In this document: piece by piece, positions 51,972-60,321 of the stretch
Layout of the letters: each line of letters opens with the position of its first letter
Position numbering within the stretch: the stretch's first letter is position 1
Origin: Nitzschia sp. DOCU1
Taxonomy: Eukaryota > Bacillariophyta > Bacillariophyceae > Bacillariales > Bacillariaceae
Direction: 5' to 3'
Assembly: GCA_951394045.1 (NCBI GenBank)
Contig: OX595996.1
Span: forward strand, 558,001-622,000
DNA: 64,000 bases
Program-made: the position numbers and the translations under genes
The notes under the pieces: generated by a model
The model's database searches: none
Told to the model about the DNA's origin: nothing
What the model saw: only the letters and a program-made list of their open reading frames with translations

Positions 51972-54002
51972 TTATGCTTGTTCTTCAGCATCGTTGTCCA
52001 TGACAGGAGTGTCGTCCTCCTGTTGTGTGTTGTCATGGTTCGCAGAATCAGTTACTGCTGGTTTGGGGGCAGCAGGGGCCATTTCAACTGGGACTGCAAC
52101 CGCCTCTTCTCGCTGAAGGCTGCTAGTGACCGTCGTTGCTGCTGTCGCACTACTTGCTCTCGAGATGCTCCTGTAACGATAGTATACAACTGCACTACAC
52201 CCAACCAAGATTGCCATGGCAGCGATGGCGATGCCCGCAATAGCACCCGAAGACAGAGGGTCGCTGCAGTCACCGCCAACTGAAATGATGACAAAGCCTT
52301 GGCAATAGTCGGCATCACATTCTTCGTACTCAGTAAACGACTTGCCGTCAACGGATACCGTAAAATCAGCTATGTTCCCATTCCTTACGCCACTTTCACT
52401 CAGGGCTAACTCGGTACAGGATGCTTCTTGGGTGTAGGGCAATTCATCGGGTGAGTAGCACGAAAGGAAGCGGTATTCTTCGTCAGGAAGTACTCCGTAG
52501 GCAAACGACTGACTCAACCAGAAAGCCCCATTATTTGTGTTCTGGAAAAACGACCACGAAGCATCGTAGTATTGCCATTGCGGTGATCGGGGGCCTGTCT
52601 GCATATCCACCACAAGTAGGGATTCTCCCAAATTACAAGCTTTCGAAGCGGTGCAGTCGCCAACGTACTTGGAAAGCTCCAAGACGGGATCGATATTATC
52701 TTCCCCGTATCCTCCAAAGTTGTACGTCTCGTCTCCATGGATAACGTCGTCTATAACGATGCGGTAATATCCGAACTCAATGTAGGTTGGTGCTGTATTG
52801 TTCACGAATTCTCCGTCTTCGGGGGGAACCTCGTATGAGGGAGGAACGGATAAATCAAAGCGTGCACAAGAGCCTTTCGTTGGAATACATTCCCGATGAT
52901 ATTGGAGTGGGCGCATATCATCTTCAAGGACTCCCCTACCCAGATCTCCTGCTACCGAAACTTCCTCGCGTTCTCCGGCATTGGAGAGCGACCATGTCAT
53001 GGCGGGTCTGCCTCCATAATCAATCTTGTCACGAAACACAAACATTTCCAACAAATGCTCATCTGCTCCACATGAAAGCGACTGGCAGGAAGCCCCGTTT
53101 ACCGGCAGTGAAATAGCTTCAAATTGAATGTTCTTGATGAGGGATACCTGCCTGCCGTCGTAGATCACAACAAAAGAACAAGCATCGGCGCTTAGATATG
53201 CTGAAGGGTAGCTTTGGCCGGCTAGAAGCGCGAAACACCCGTTTCTTGGTAGGCATATTTTCTCATGATAGTATTTGCTACTCTCCCAGTAACATCGAGC
53301 ACTAGCGCTTGTCGAGTTCCAATAATACAAAGGTTCTGGGCAGTGCGTGATTGATTCTCCGGTTACAGCGTCCAGGACCTGCCAATCGTACTGAGAACCA
53401 CTGCCACTAGTGACTCCTTCAATTTCTAGCAGTACCTCAGATTCAGCGTCGCAAACCACTTCGCAGTTCCCAAGTTCGGTGACAAACCATACCCCATCCC
53501 CTGAATAATCAAAGGGGCCCATGGGTTCAGCCACCACGGTGCCATCATACTCAATAGTAAATTCTTGGGGAGAAAAATCATACCGGGGGTTTTCGTCGCC
53601 CCAGAACGACAACAAAGCAAAGACTGTGACACTGGCCGTCAAGCATTCCGTTGCAGGAACGCAGATCGAGGTGACGTTTGATATTGAGCCTCCTCCATCT
53701 TCGACGGTAACTTCCGAGTAATAGTTGAACTGGCCGTTGGTGTTGTCAGGGTCCTCAGGAAGGCGGTATCGACGGCCTTCGACCTGAACAAACAGATTCA
53801 CGAACCCATCGTTCAGAGTATGAGAAATCTCGATTTTCAACGAAACTTCTCCCTCTTGGCAAGTCAGGTCCTCCTGTGCCATGGCGACGGAAGGGAAAGT
53901 GGACAGAAAGGAAGCCATCATCAAGATCGAGATGATGGAATTCGTCTGGCAAATCACCCGGCAGCGAGAGGGCGAGTTTTTGTTGCGGCTCATGATCGCC
54001 AT
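51972..54002 (-). CDS. Four-repeat type I membrane protein, copy C
   Basis: This intact paralogue of copy A encodes 676 residues in opposite orientation. It has the same plan: a signal peptide (ending V-A-M-A-Q), four Cys-bounded repeats, a transmembrane helix near the C-terminus (I-A-G-I-A-I-A-A-M-A-I-L-V-G) and a Ser/Thr-, Pro- and acid-rich tail. The last extracellular stretch (K-S-F-T-E-Y-E-E-C-D-A-D-Y-C-Q-G) is identical to copy A. Repeat 3 carries more substitutions, for example D-Y-G-G-R-P for D-R-E-E-N-P, plus small insertions. It ends in A-E-E-Q-A against A-E-Q-Y-A in copy A. Both intact copies keep all repeat-boundary cysteines, which suggests purifying selection. The ATG at 54002 matches copy A in position, although the first residues differ (M-A-I-M-S-R-N-K against M-N-S-H-R-H). 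Confidence 0.75.
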   Translation of the reverse strand: MAIMSRNKNSPSRCRVICQTNSIISILMMASFLSTFPSVAMAQEDLTCQEGEVSLKIEISHTLNDGFVNLFVQVEGRRYRLPEDPDNTNGQFNYYSEVTVEDGGGSISNVTSICVPATECLTASVTVFALLSFWGDENPRYDFSPQEFTIEYDGTVVAEPMGPFDYSGDGVWFVTELGNCEVVCDAESEVLLEIEGVTSGSGSQYDWQVLDAVTGESITHCPEPLYYWNSTSASARCYWESSKYYHEKICLPRNGCFALLAGQSYPSAYLSADACSFVVIYDGRQVSLIKNIQFEAISLPVNGASCQSLSCGADEHLLEMFVFRDKIDYGGRPAMTWSLSNAGEREEVSVAGDLGRGVLEDDMRPLQYHRECIPTKGSCARFDLSVPPSYEVPPEDGEFVNNTAPTYIEFGYYRIVIDDVIHGDETYNFGGYGEDNIDPVLELSKYVGDCTASKACNLGESLLVVDMQTGPRSPQWQYYDASWSFFQNTNNGAFWLSQSFAYGVLPDEEYRFLSCYSPDELPYTQEASCTELALSESGVRNGNIADFTVSVDGKSFTEYEECDADYCQGFVIISVGGDCSDPLSSGAIAGIAIAAMAILVGCSAVVYYRYRSISRASSATAATTVTSSLQREEAVAVPVEMAPAAPKPAVTDSANHDNTQQEDDTPVMDNDAEEQA

Positions 54003-54741
54003 CAGTTACGGTTCGACAGAGTTGATTTTTGTGAGTCAATCCAACGCAAGGAAGCGTTGTCGATGCTGCATACCCAAACATTATTCGAGTTGAGTGAAGC
54101 CTGCACGGAGAACATGATGAGCGTGGCTTGGATGATATCTAGTACCTGTAATTCCCGGGCAGCATGGATCTTTCTTTGCGACTAAAAAGGAGGCCTGCCA
54201 TGGAGGCTGAAAGGCCCCCGTGTCGCTGTGACGAAAAATCTACGGGCCATCAACGAACAAACGAGATGGGGAGGTTCTTGAGAAAGCGACGACGCGTTTG
54301 TCGAGAACGTGCGGTTCCACGACTGACGGCAGTTGACTTGATCAATTCGACCTTCATCAATAATTCTATTGCCGCTTCATTTTCTCGAAGTCTCACTTTC
54401 TAGCTAGAGTCCCTACGGCACCTCAGCTAGTAGGATTTTTTTCCTCAGCTGCATTGCTACGATCGCCATCGTATGTAAAATATATTCATTGTTTCTAAAC
54501 TAGAGCTACTATTTCCTCCCCAAAGAAATTCCCTCGTCTGGGTCCAGATGCTACGGTGGTACGCTCCAAACATCGCTCATCCGGCTCCTTCGAAACCCAA
54601 ACCAGCTTTTCACTGCGAGCCAAAAGGGTGCGCTCAACAGCAATAAGATGTCTTGCAATCGACCCCGTATTGAGAACTACTTCTTTCATGGTCGAAACGG
54701 ATGGCCACCATCACGAGTGCCTTTCATGGTGGTGGTATACG

Positions 54742-55140
54742 AGGACGTTGGCGTTTCTTCCGTGGTCTGACGAATACCTCTGCGCTGCTGGTGACCGACA
54801 ATAAAAGCCCGCAAGGAAATCTGCCCATGCTGTGAGCGATGTCTTGGAATGATCATTTAATAAAATGCTTTTTTCTCTCGCCTCTGAATCTCGTCCCATT
54901 AGGACCCTCACCACCACCACCACCACCACCACCACGAGTGCCCCCAGTGTTGGTGCTGGACGTTGACGATTCTTCCGTGCTGTGAGGCCGAATAACGGGG
55001 GCGTTGTAGACCAACAATAGAAGCATGTAAGGACATCGACCCATGCTGTGAGCGCTGTCTTAGGACAATCATTTATTAAAATGTCATTTCCCAGTGAGAC
55101 GTAAACCGTCGCCTCTGAATCTCATCCCAGTAGGGGCCCA
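54742..55140. repeat. Two-copy diverged tandem repeat, about 216 bp period
   Basis: Unit 1 (about 54742-54906) and unit 2 (about 54958-55140) share ordered blocks. These include GGACGTTG..TTCTTCCGTG, CCCATGCTGTGAGCG, ATCATTTA.TAAAATG and CGCCTCTGAATCTC.TCCCA. They differ by scattered substitutions and short indels. A CAC tract sits between them. Confidence 0.7.
54909..54935. repeat. (CAC)9 microsatellite
   Basis: Nine uninterrupted CAC units lie between the two tandem repeat copies. Confidence 0.95.
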
Positions 55141-55285
55141 ATTTGGTTCTGGACTCGGCGTGCGTCGACACCCAACAACTCTAGTAAGATTCTCTTCTTT
55201 AGGCTTTGCAGCGAGGACAGAAGAAGATTATTTGAAGCTTTTGGGTTCGATAAGTCTCTAGCTAGTAGTAGAGTCCATGGCACTA

Positions 55286-55309
55286 CTGCTGCTGCTGCTG
55301 CTGCTGCTG
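55286..55309. repeat. (CTG)8 microsatellite
   Basis: Eight uninterrupted CTG units in non-coding DNA. Confidence 0.95.
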
Positions 55310-55717
55310 AGAACAAAGACAAAGAGTTGCCTCTCTTTCGGTCTTGGCGAGAAATGTAATAGCGACTGAAAAATGGGACTCAATCTCGCCCGGCTAATAT
55401 CGAGTCGCGTAGCGGGACTACTTATTGATATTCATCGCATTGGGCGGTTATTCATATGCGCGCCAGCCTCTTTTACTTAATGTTGCGACCTTTCGGCCGA
55501 TCCATCCGTGTTGGTGGCAAGATCTAAAATTGGCGCCAAATTGACGGCGCGCGCCGATCATTTTTTCAAGGAATACCAAGCAAGTGGGAACGCGACGACG
55601 AGAAAGACTACGACCATAAAACCGGACACTCCACCTTTGACGCAAGCCTACAAACAAAGCCTCCCCACTTCGTAACTCTCTCTTTTTCGACAATATCGAA
55701 CGTCGCCAATAATAACA

Positions 55718-56347
55718 ATGTTCTGGAATAGCACTGAAACCGAAACCACTGGACCCGTCAAATCGGAGCGCCCAGCCTGGCTCGGCGATGAAGAAAGCGG
55801 CCCGAGCGGAAAGGACTGGGACACGTCGGAGCCGGCAGTGAGCAGTGATCCTACGATGGATGTTTCTCCTACTTCGTCCTCTGGGGGCAGGGCAGAGAAA
55901 CAGAAAAGTAGCGAGACGACGAAAGGTCCATGGTGCATGCGATTGTTCATCGTGAGCTTTAGTCTGTTGTTTTTGGGTGCGTTTATTTATTCGGCCGTTG
56001 TACAAAAGAACGACGGGAAAGATGCCATTGAGTGGTACATTTTCTATTCCATTTCGGCCGCCATTCCAGCTTTCTTCCTCTGTCAATACATTCTTTGCTT
56101 TCCCGCAAAAATTATCTACTTACTCTCGGCGGGCATGACTATTTGGGGCACTGTATTCGTCATCTTGATCGCTCTCAAGTTGAAGGACACCCCAGAAGGT
56201 GGTGCAGATACTCAAGATGGAAAGACAGCGCGAGAAGAACTGATTATGGAACTCGCTGGTGCTTCTGTAGCTTTGTTTTCTGCCCTATATCATGCTTGTG
56301 CATCCCGTTGCTGTGTCAGCGATGGCAAGGCCAAGGACGTCGAGTAA
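55718..56347 (+). CDS. Unknown multi-pass membrane protein
   Basis: The product is 209 residues with a hydrophilic, Ser/Thr/Glu-rich N-terminal 70 residues and then about three to four transmembrane helices. These are M-R-L-F-I-V-S-F-S-L-L-F-L-G, I-F-Y-S-I-S-A-A-I-P-A-F-F-L, I-Y-L-L-S-A-G-M-T-I-W-G-T-V-F-V and a C-terminal A-G-A-S-V-A-L-F-S-A-L-Y-H. Cysteines cluster at A-S-R-C-C. No family was recognised. The lack of a signal peptide suggests insertion by the first helix. The sequence is intact, and the gene converges on THOC7. Confidence 0.6.
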   Translation: MFWNSTETETTGPVKSERPAWLGDEESGPSGKDWDTSEPAVSSDPTMDVSPTSSSGGRAEKQKSSETTKGPWCMRLFIVSFSLLFLGAFIYSAVVQKNDGKDAIEWYIFYSISAAIPAFFLCQYILCFPAKIIYLLSAGMTIWGTVFVILIALKLKDTPEGGADTQDGKTAREELIMELAGASVALFSALYHACASRCCVSDGKAKDVE

Positions 56348-56588
56348 GCTGCTTGAGTGAACCCTCTAATGCGAGCTAGAGAAGCCATCCGCGGGCAAAT
56401 CTATGTCAGTAGCATGGCTTAATTACTCATGAAATAGCACAGCAAGCATTTCCAGACTTCATATTCCAGTAGTTTCACACAATGGGCCGTGGCTACAATC
56501 CCACCGCATGTCCTGGAAACTAGAGCGCAGCGTTGGAGTGTTGAATGGTCTATCTACAAGCAATTTGCAAAACACAGTATGCGCCCTA

Positions 56589-57350
56589 CTATATCAAATC
56601 TTCGTAGAGCCCCTCGTCCTCATCCACATCCATAGATTCGCTCGGTTTGCCCCCTTTCTTGGTCGTTCCATCGCCACTATCGCTTTGAGCATTGCTCTGC
56701 TTTGCAAGCTCTAATAACTTTTCTTGCTCTTCTGAATCGTTCAATGAGCGTTTCAAGTCCATCATGTACTGGACCAAAAGCTGAAATTGCGCCCCTCGAA
56801 CTTTCAGAAGATGATCTGTGACCCCTTCTTCTGTCTGATACTTTTCAATCTCAGTTTGCACTTTAGCGAGCTGATCTTTGAGCGCCCGGATCGACTGCGG
56901 ATGTTTTTCATTCGTCATCTTGGCAAATGCCTCATATTCCATAAAACATAGTTTTGTCTCGAGCGCATGACTGGCTTCCGACTGACTGGCTTGGACGTCT
57001 TGGGACCACTTTTCAATTTCGGCTTGTCGTTCCTGTTCCGCCTTTTGATTCATTTGAACCTGAGCGTCTAAATTCTTTTGCAACAAAAGCAACTTGTAAA
57101 GTTCCAGCTTGAAATATTCCAAATCTTGTGTCAGATCTTGCTTGGAAGATTCAATGGCTTCCGCGTCGGGTTGTGGAGCCAACCAATGAGACTGGAAGAT
57201 GCCAAACTTTTGAGCACATCGAGTTAAGGATCCACGCTGGCCTCCCTGTTTGGCGATATTTCCCGTCTCGAGACGATACTGTAGAGTTTCAGTCACCAAG
57301 GGAGGGGGGAACCCCTCGGGGTTATCGGTATTTGTGCCGCCTTGCGTCAT
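56589..57350 (-). CDS. THOC7: THO complex subunit 7 (THOC7/Mft1-like)
   Basis: The product is 253 residues and almost wholly coiled-coil. Residues about 60-200 hold heptad-rich helices. Within them F-M-E-Y-E-A-F-A-K-M-T-N-E-K-H-P-Q-S and L-K-D-Q-L form the conserved Y-E-x-L/F-A ... H-P signature of THOC7. The N-terminal half contains R-Y/L-E-T-G and L-T-R-C-A-Q-K-F regions typical of the family. The C-terminus is acidic (S-M-D-V-D-E-D-E-G). THOC7 is a structural subunit of the THO complex that couples transcription with mRNA packaging and export in the nucleus. It is intronless as read; the ATG at 57350 is first in frame. Confidence 0.8.
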   Translation of the reverse strand: MTQGGTNTDNPEGFPPPLVTETLQYRLETGNIAKQGGQRGSLTRCAQKFGIFQSHWLAPQPDAEAIESSKQDLTQDLEYFKLELYKLLLLQKNLDAQVQMNQKAEQERQAEIEKWSQDVQASQSEASHALETKLCFMEYEAFAKMTNEKHPQSIRALKDQLAKVQTEIEKYQTEEGVTDHLLKVRGAQFQLLVQYMMDLKRSLNDSEEQEKLLELAKQSNAQSDSGDGTTKKGGKPSESMDVDEDEGLYEDLI

Positions 57351-58361
57351 GGGATGATATCAATAGAAACCGTGGGGACGACGACGGAGACTGCCTTAGA
57401 CTTCTAGGACTCGTTGCGGTGTCGTCGACGGATGTCACTGCTGTAGTTCCCTATGTGAGTTTGCGGTGATGTCGAGTCAACAACCGTCTGCCTTGTACTG
57501 TGATGCAGTCGACGATGGGTTGGATTTGTAGTTGAGCGGCGCAGAGGAGGATGATCTTGTTCATCATCATCGTCAAACGCACAGTGCTTTTTCAAGTAGT
57601 TCATACTGTCGATAGTCAAACTGAGTACCAGGTATGATGGTTGGCCGCGCCGATGCGAGGTCGTCTGGCCGCCTCTCGTGAGTGCGTGCACACCAAGGCG
57701 GGCGGGCGCCGAAGAATGAAGAAGCGGAGTACCGGTCCGGTCAGACAAATGGCGCAGATGATGGAAGCATGTTCTGTCGGAGGGAGAAAAGGGACAAAAA
57801 GGCCAAAGACGCCATCATTCCAACGAAAGAACAACCTCAACTCCACACTATGACACAAGCTGTCTTTCGTGTTACGAAAGAGAAGCGACAGCATCCCACA
57901 GAAGACAAAAAAGTAATGATTGGAGTAGCCCTTGGGCTAATTGGTATAGGTACTATCTCGTACCTGGCAAGGAGGAAAGCGTAAGATTTCCTTTCTACGC
58001 TACCACCAGTACCAGTAGTAAGGATAACACTTTCTATGAAAGGCGGAAGCATTACTAGTACCTGACAAAGCAGCAAGCAACAGCCAAAGCATCCCGACGT
58101 TTGGATATCGACCAATTTGAGAGTTTGAAGTGGTTTCTGTAGTTCTTACTAGACTACTACTTAGTAAGAGCTTGACCGAGAAATGAAGACGGTAATCCGC
58201 CAACTCGTTGTTTACCGTTCTTGGCAATTCAAATCCCCCATCTCCGAATATGATCCAGATCATCTACTTGTTGTGCTAGACATAGTCTTCCTTCCCCCTC
58301 CGGCGGTAGTTTGACCACGTTGATCGCCCCCCCCAGAGACAATGAAATGAGGCTTGTTGAG
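57351..58361. other. Intergenic, about 1 kb
   Basis: This holds the THOC7 promoter and a possible tiny membrane-protein gene at 57850-57984. No other feature was seen. Confidence 0.4.
57850..57984 (+). CDS. Possible 44-residue single-helix protein
   Basis: From the ATG at 57850 a basic 22-residue segment is followed by a transmembrane helix (V-M-I-G-V-A-L-G-L-I-G-I-G-T-I-S-Y-L) and a basic end (A-R-R-K-A). The frame is open further upstream without a convincing ATG. A GTGAGT near 57679 could mark an upstream exon starting at 57638. The topology resembles small mitochondrial or plastid inner-membrane proteins, but nothing identifies it. Confidence 0.3.
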   Translation: MTQAVFRVTKEKRQHPTEDKKVMIGVALGLIGIGTISYLARRKA

Positions 58362-59420
58362 CTAGACGTGTCGTCGTCGTACAAACGATTTCCGATGCCT
58401 TTCTCTTCGCGAGACACTTTCAGTATCTCCCACGAACGACGACATGGAGGAACGTCTCCTTTTTTTGCACCCTGTGTCATTGCTACTAATGCTCCTGGGC
58501 GGTTCACCAGTTGTCTTAGCCGATGCTATTTTTGGTGCTGGTTTTGCCTGATCCACCGGAATGGCAATAGCCACAGGTACGCTAGGTAGAAAAGACGAAT
58601 CACCTTCCACGAGAGTTTCGACTCTAACAGCGAGAGCTTCGGCCGATGTTCGGCAGATTCGTTCGAACGCATGGGTCTGATCGTGCCGCCCAGCCATGTG
58701 GCAATCTTCGCAGAACTCTGCGACAGTACATTGAGTGCATCTATAGCACGGACTCTCATTCAGATGTATCGTTTCGAGGCAGGCACAGCAAGTTCGGCGC
58801 AGTAAAGTACCACTGGCATCCCCACGGTGATCAAGTATCGGTGTCACCACCATCCCTTGGTGAACGTAGTCGTCCCCACCCACAGCATATGATAGTTCAT
58901 CTTCTTCAGCCACTGGAGTAGCATGAATCTCCAGCATGGGGATACCTTGCTGGTATCGAACGAATGGATCAATGTAATATTCGCGCATCCACTTGAGGGT
59001 ACACAACATAACCTTGTGTACATACACTTGTTGCCCAGTAGCAATCGTGAAAGTGTCGATGGAGAAGAATGTAGAGGCCGTCTTGAATTCAAAGAATGTA
59101 TTCAGAGTCCCTTGGGGTAACAATATGTGCTGATCGTCGAGGATGAATGCCCTGTTCATCAGATTGACGAGACTGAGATCTGAGAAGGAGTATCGAAGAA
59201 TCTGCTCTTGCTGTTCCGTAGACAGGTGGTGGGCATTCATATAGTCTAGTAGGGCGTCGTCTATACCGATATTGATTCCGCAGCCCACTGCACAACATTT
59301 GAGATAGTAAGATAGACGACAAAGGTCATTGTTTGGAACCAACGTTTCGGATCCGTATGCACACACGGATTGAAGTACGGGTGGCTGCTCATATCGAATA
59401 GATCCTGGTGTTGAAGCCAT
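58362..59420 (-). CDS. ZZ-type zinc finger protein
   Basis: The product is 352 residues from the ATG at 59420. The N-terminal ~190 residues form an unrecognised globular domain. A ZZ-type finger follows: C-C-A-C, C-x2-C-x-x-C..F-C-x-D-C and a distal H-x-x-x-H (G-R-H-D-Q-T-H). This binds two zinc ions, and ZZ domains commonly read protein N-termini or histone tails. The C-terminal ~90 residues are disordered and rich in Ser, Lys and Arg, ending R-R-R-H-V, possibly a nuclear signal. Another frame continues open past the stop to 58229 but shows no conserved feature, so the stop at 58362 is accepted. The specific role is unknown. Confidence 0.7.
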   Translation of the reverse strand: MASTPGSIRYEQPPVLQSVCAYGSETLVPNNDLCRLSYYLKCCAVGCGINIGIDDALLDYMNAHHLSTEQQEQILRYSFSDLSLVNLMNRAFILDDQHILLPQGTLNTFFEFKTASTFFSIDTFTIATGQQVYVHKVMLCTLKWMREYYIDPFVRYQQGIPMLEIHATPVAEEDELSYAVGGDDYVHQGMVVTPILDHRGDASGTLLRRTCCACLETIHLNESPCYRCTQCTVAEFCEDCHMAGRHDQTHAFERICRTSAEALAVRVETLVEGDSSFLPSVPVAIAIPVDQAKPAPKIASAKTTGEPPRSISSNDTGCKKRRRSSMSSFVGDTESVSRRERHRKSFVRRRHV

Positions 59421-60321
59421 GATCGTTCGTTAGTTAGCTACGCTTTCTAAAGCGTCTTTGAGTCGATTGACGATGGGAGTTGTGATCTGCAAAACGATGG
59501 AATAATATCGACGGTGTCAAGATTGATTGAACGCCCACCTTGTCATCGTGATGACTACTCTTGTGGCTGGATTCTCGTATCGAAATTGAGAACTGCGGAC
59601 CGTGCGTGTTTGCAGAACAAATCATCGCTCTAGTGTAGCAAGTCTCTCATTTCCCTTTTTCCTCGTTCACGGACGTAGGAAAGTAGAACCGCGGATCTCC
59701 GCCTTAGGAGCGTGACATGCGAATTCTTTATTCTTGGATTCGGCGTCATGCGACATTCTATTTAAAGGCCAGCAAATTTGGTTGCAATAGTTTGCGCGAT
59801 CCCCTTAAATGAACATGGGTCTGTTGGCCTTTGTCTATCATTAACGGATAGAAAAGATTTACCGGGAAAACAATCCAGGTTTTGGGATGTTCGCTATGAC
59901 GGGGTCTTGCTGCGAAAGGCTGTAGGCGCCACTTAACAAATATAGGGAAATATGCCCGCGCCGCTCAGGCGACTGATTCGATTCCTTCTTTAAGAGCGCA
60001 CCGGGTAACAGGCCAGACGCCTGACGTACGAGGGCCGGCTGGCCAAATCAAAAACTGCTTCCGATGGGCGATGCCAATGATAGTGCTTTCGCACCCCTTC
60101 TATGCCCGAATCTCGTGCTGGGTGCCGCGGTACTCGGATATCCAAGGTCCCACACCTCGATCCAACGATGACGTGCAAACCCGCAGGACGTTGAATGCGA
60201 GTGTGCGAGAAGTGTTACGATAGAGCCTATCCCATTGCTTGTGCCAAAAGCGTGAACGAAGATAGTACTTCACTGTATGAAGATTGATTGAAGGGTGAAA
60301 TTAGACGACGATGGCAGTACG
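59421..60321. promoter_or_regulatory. Divergent intergenic region, ZZ protein / KEA antiporter
   Basis: About 900 bp between divergent starts. No motif could be assigned. Confidence 0.35.

Larger units (their letters stand above)
54003..55717. other. Repeat-bearing intergenic region, about 1.7 kb
   Basis: No convincing gene lies here. It holds a two-copy tandem repeat (about 54742-54906 and 54958-55140), a (CAC)9 tract and a (CTG)8 tract, listed separately. Short open frames are low complexity. Confidence 0.5.

Noticed and set aside
54909..54935. Regular short repeats as a CRISPR-like array
   Set aside because: It is a plain trinucleotide tract without spacers, in a eukaryotic genome.
55122..55322. 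A small minus-strand frame with a poly-Ala run
   Set aside because: The Ala run is just the reverse reading of the CTG microsatellite.
60295..60321. Upstream GTG start for the KEA antiporter
   Set aside because: Eukaryotic initiation favours the ATG at 60322, which directly precedes the signal peptide.
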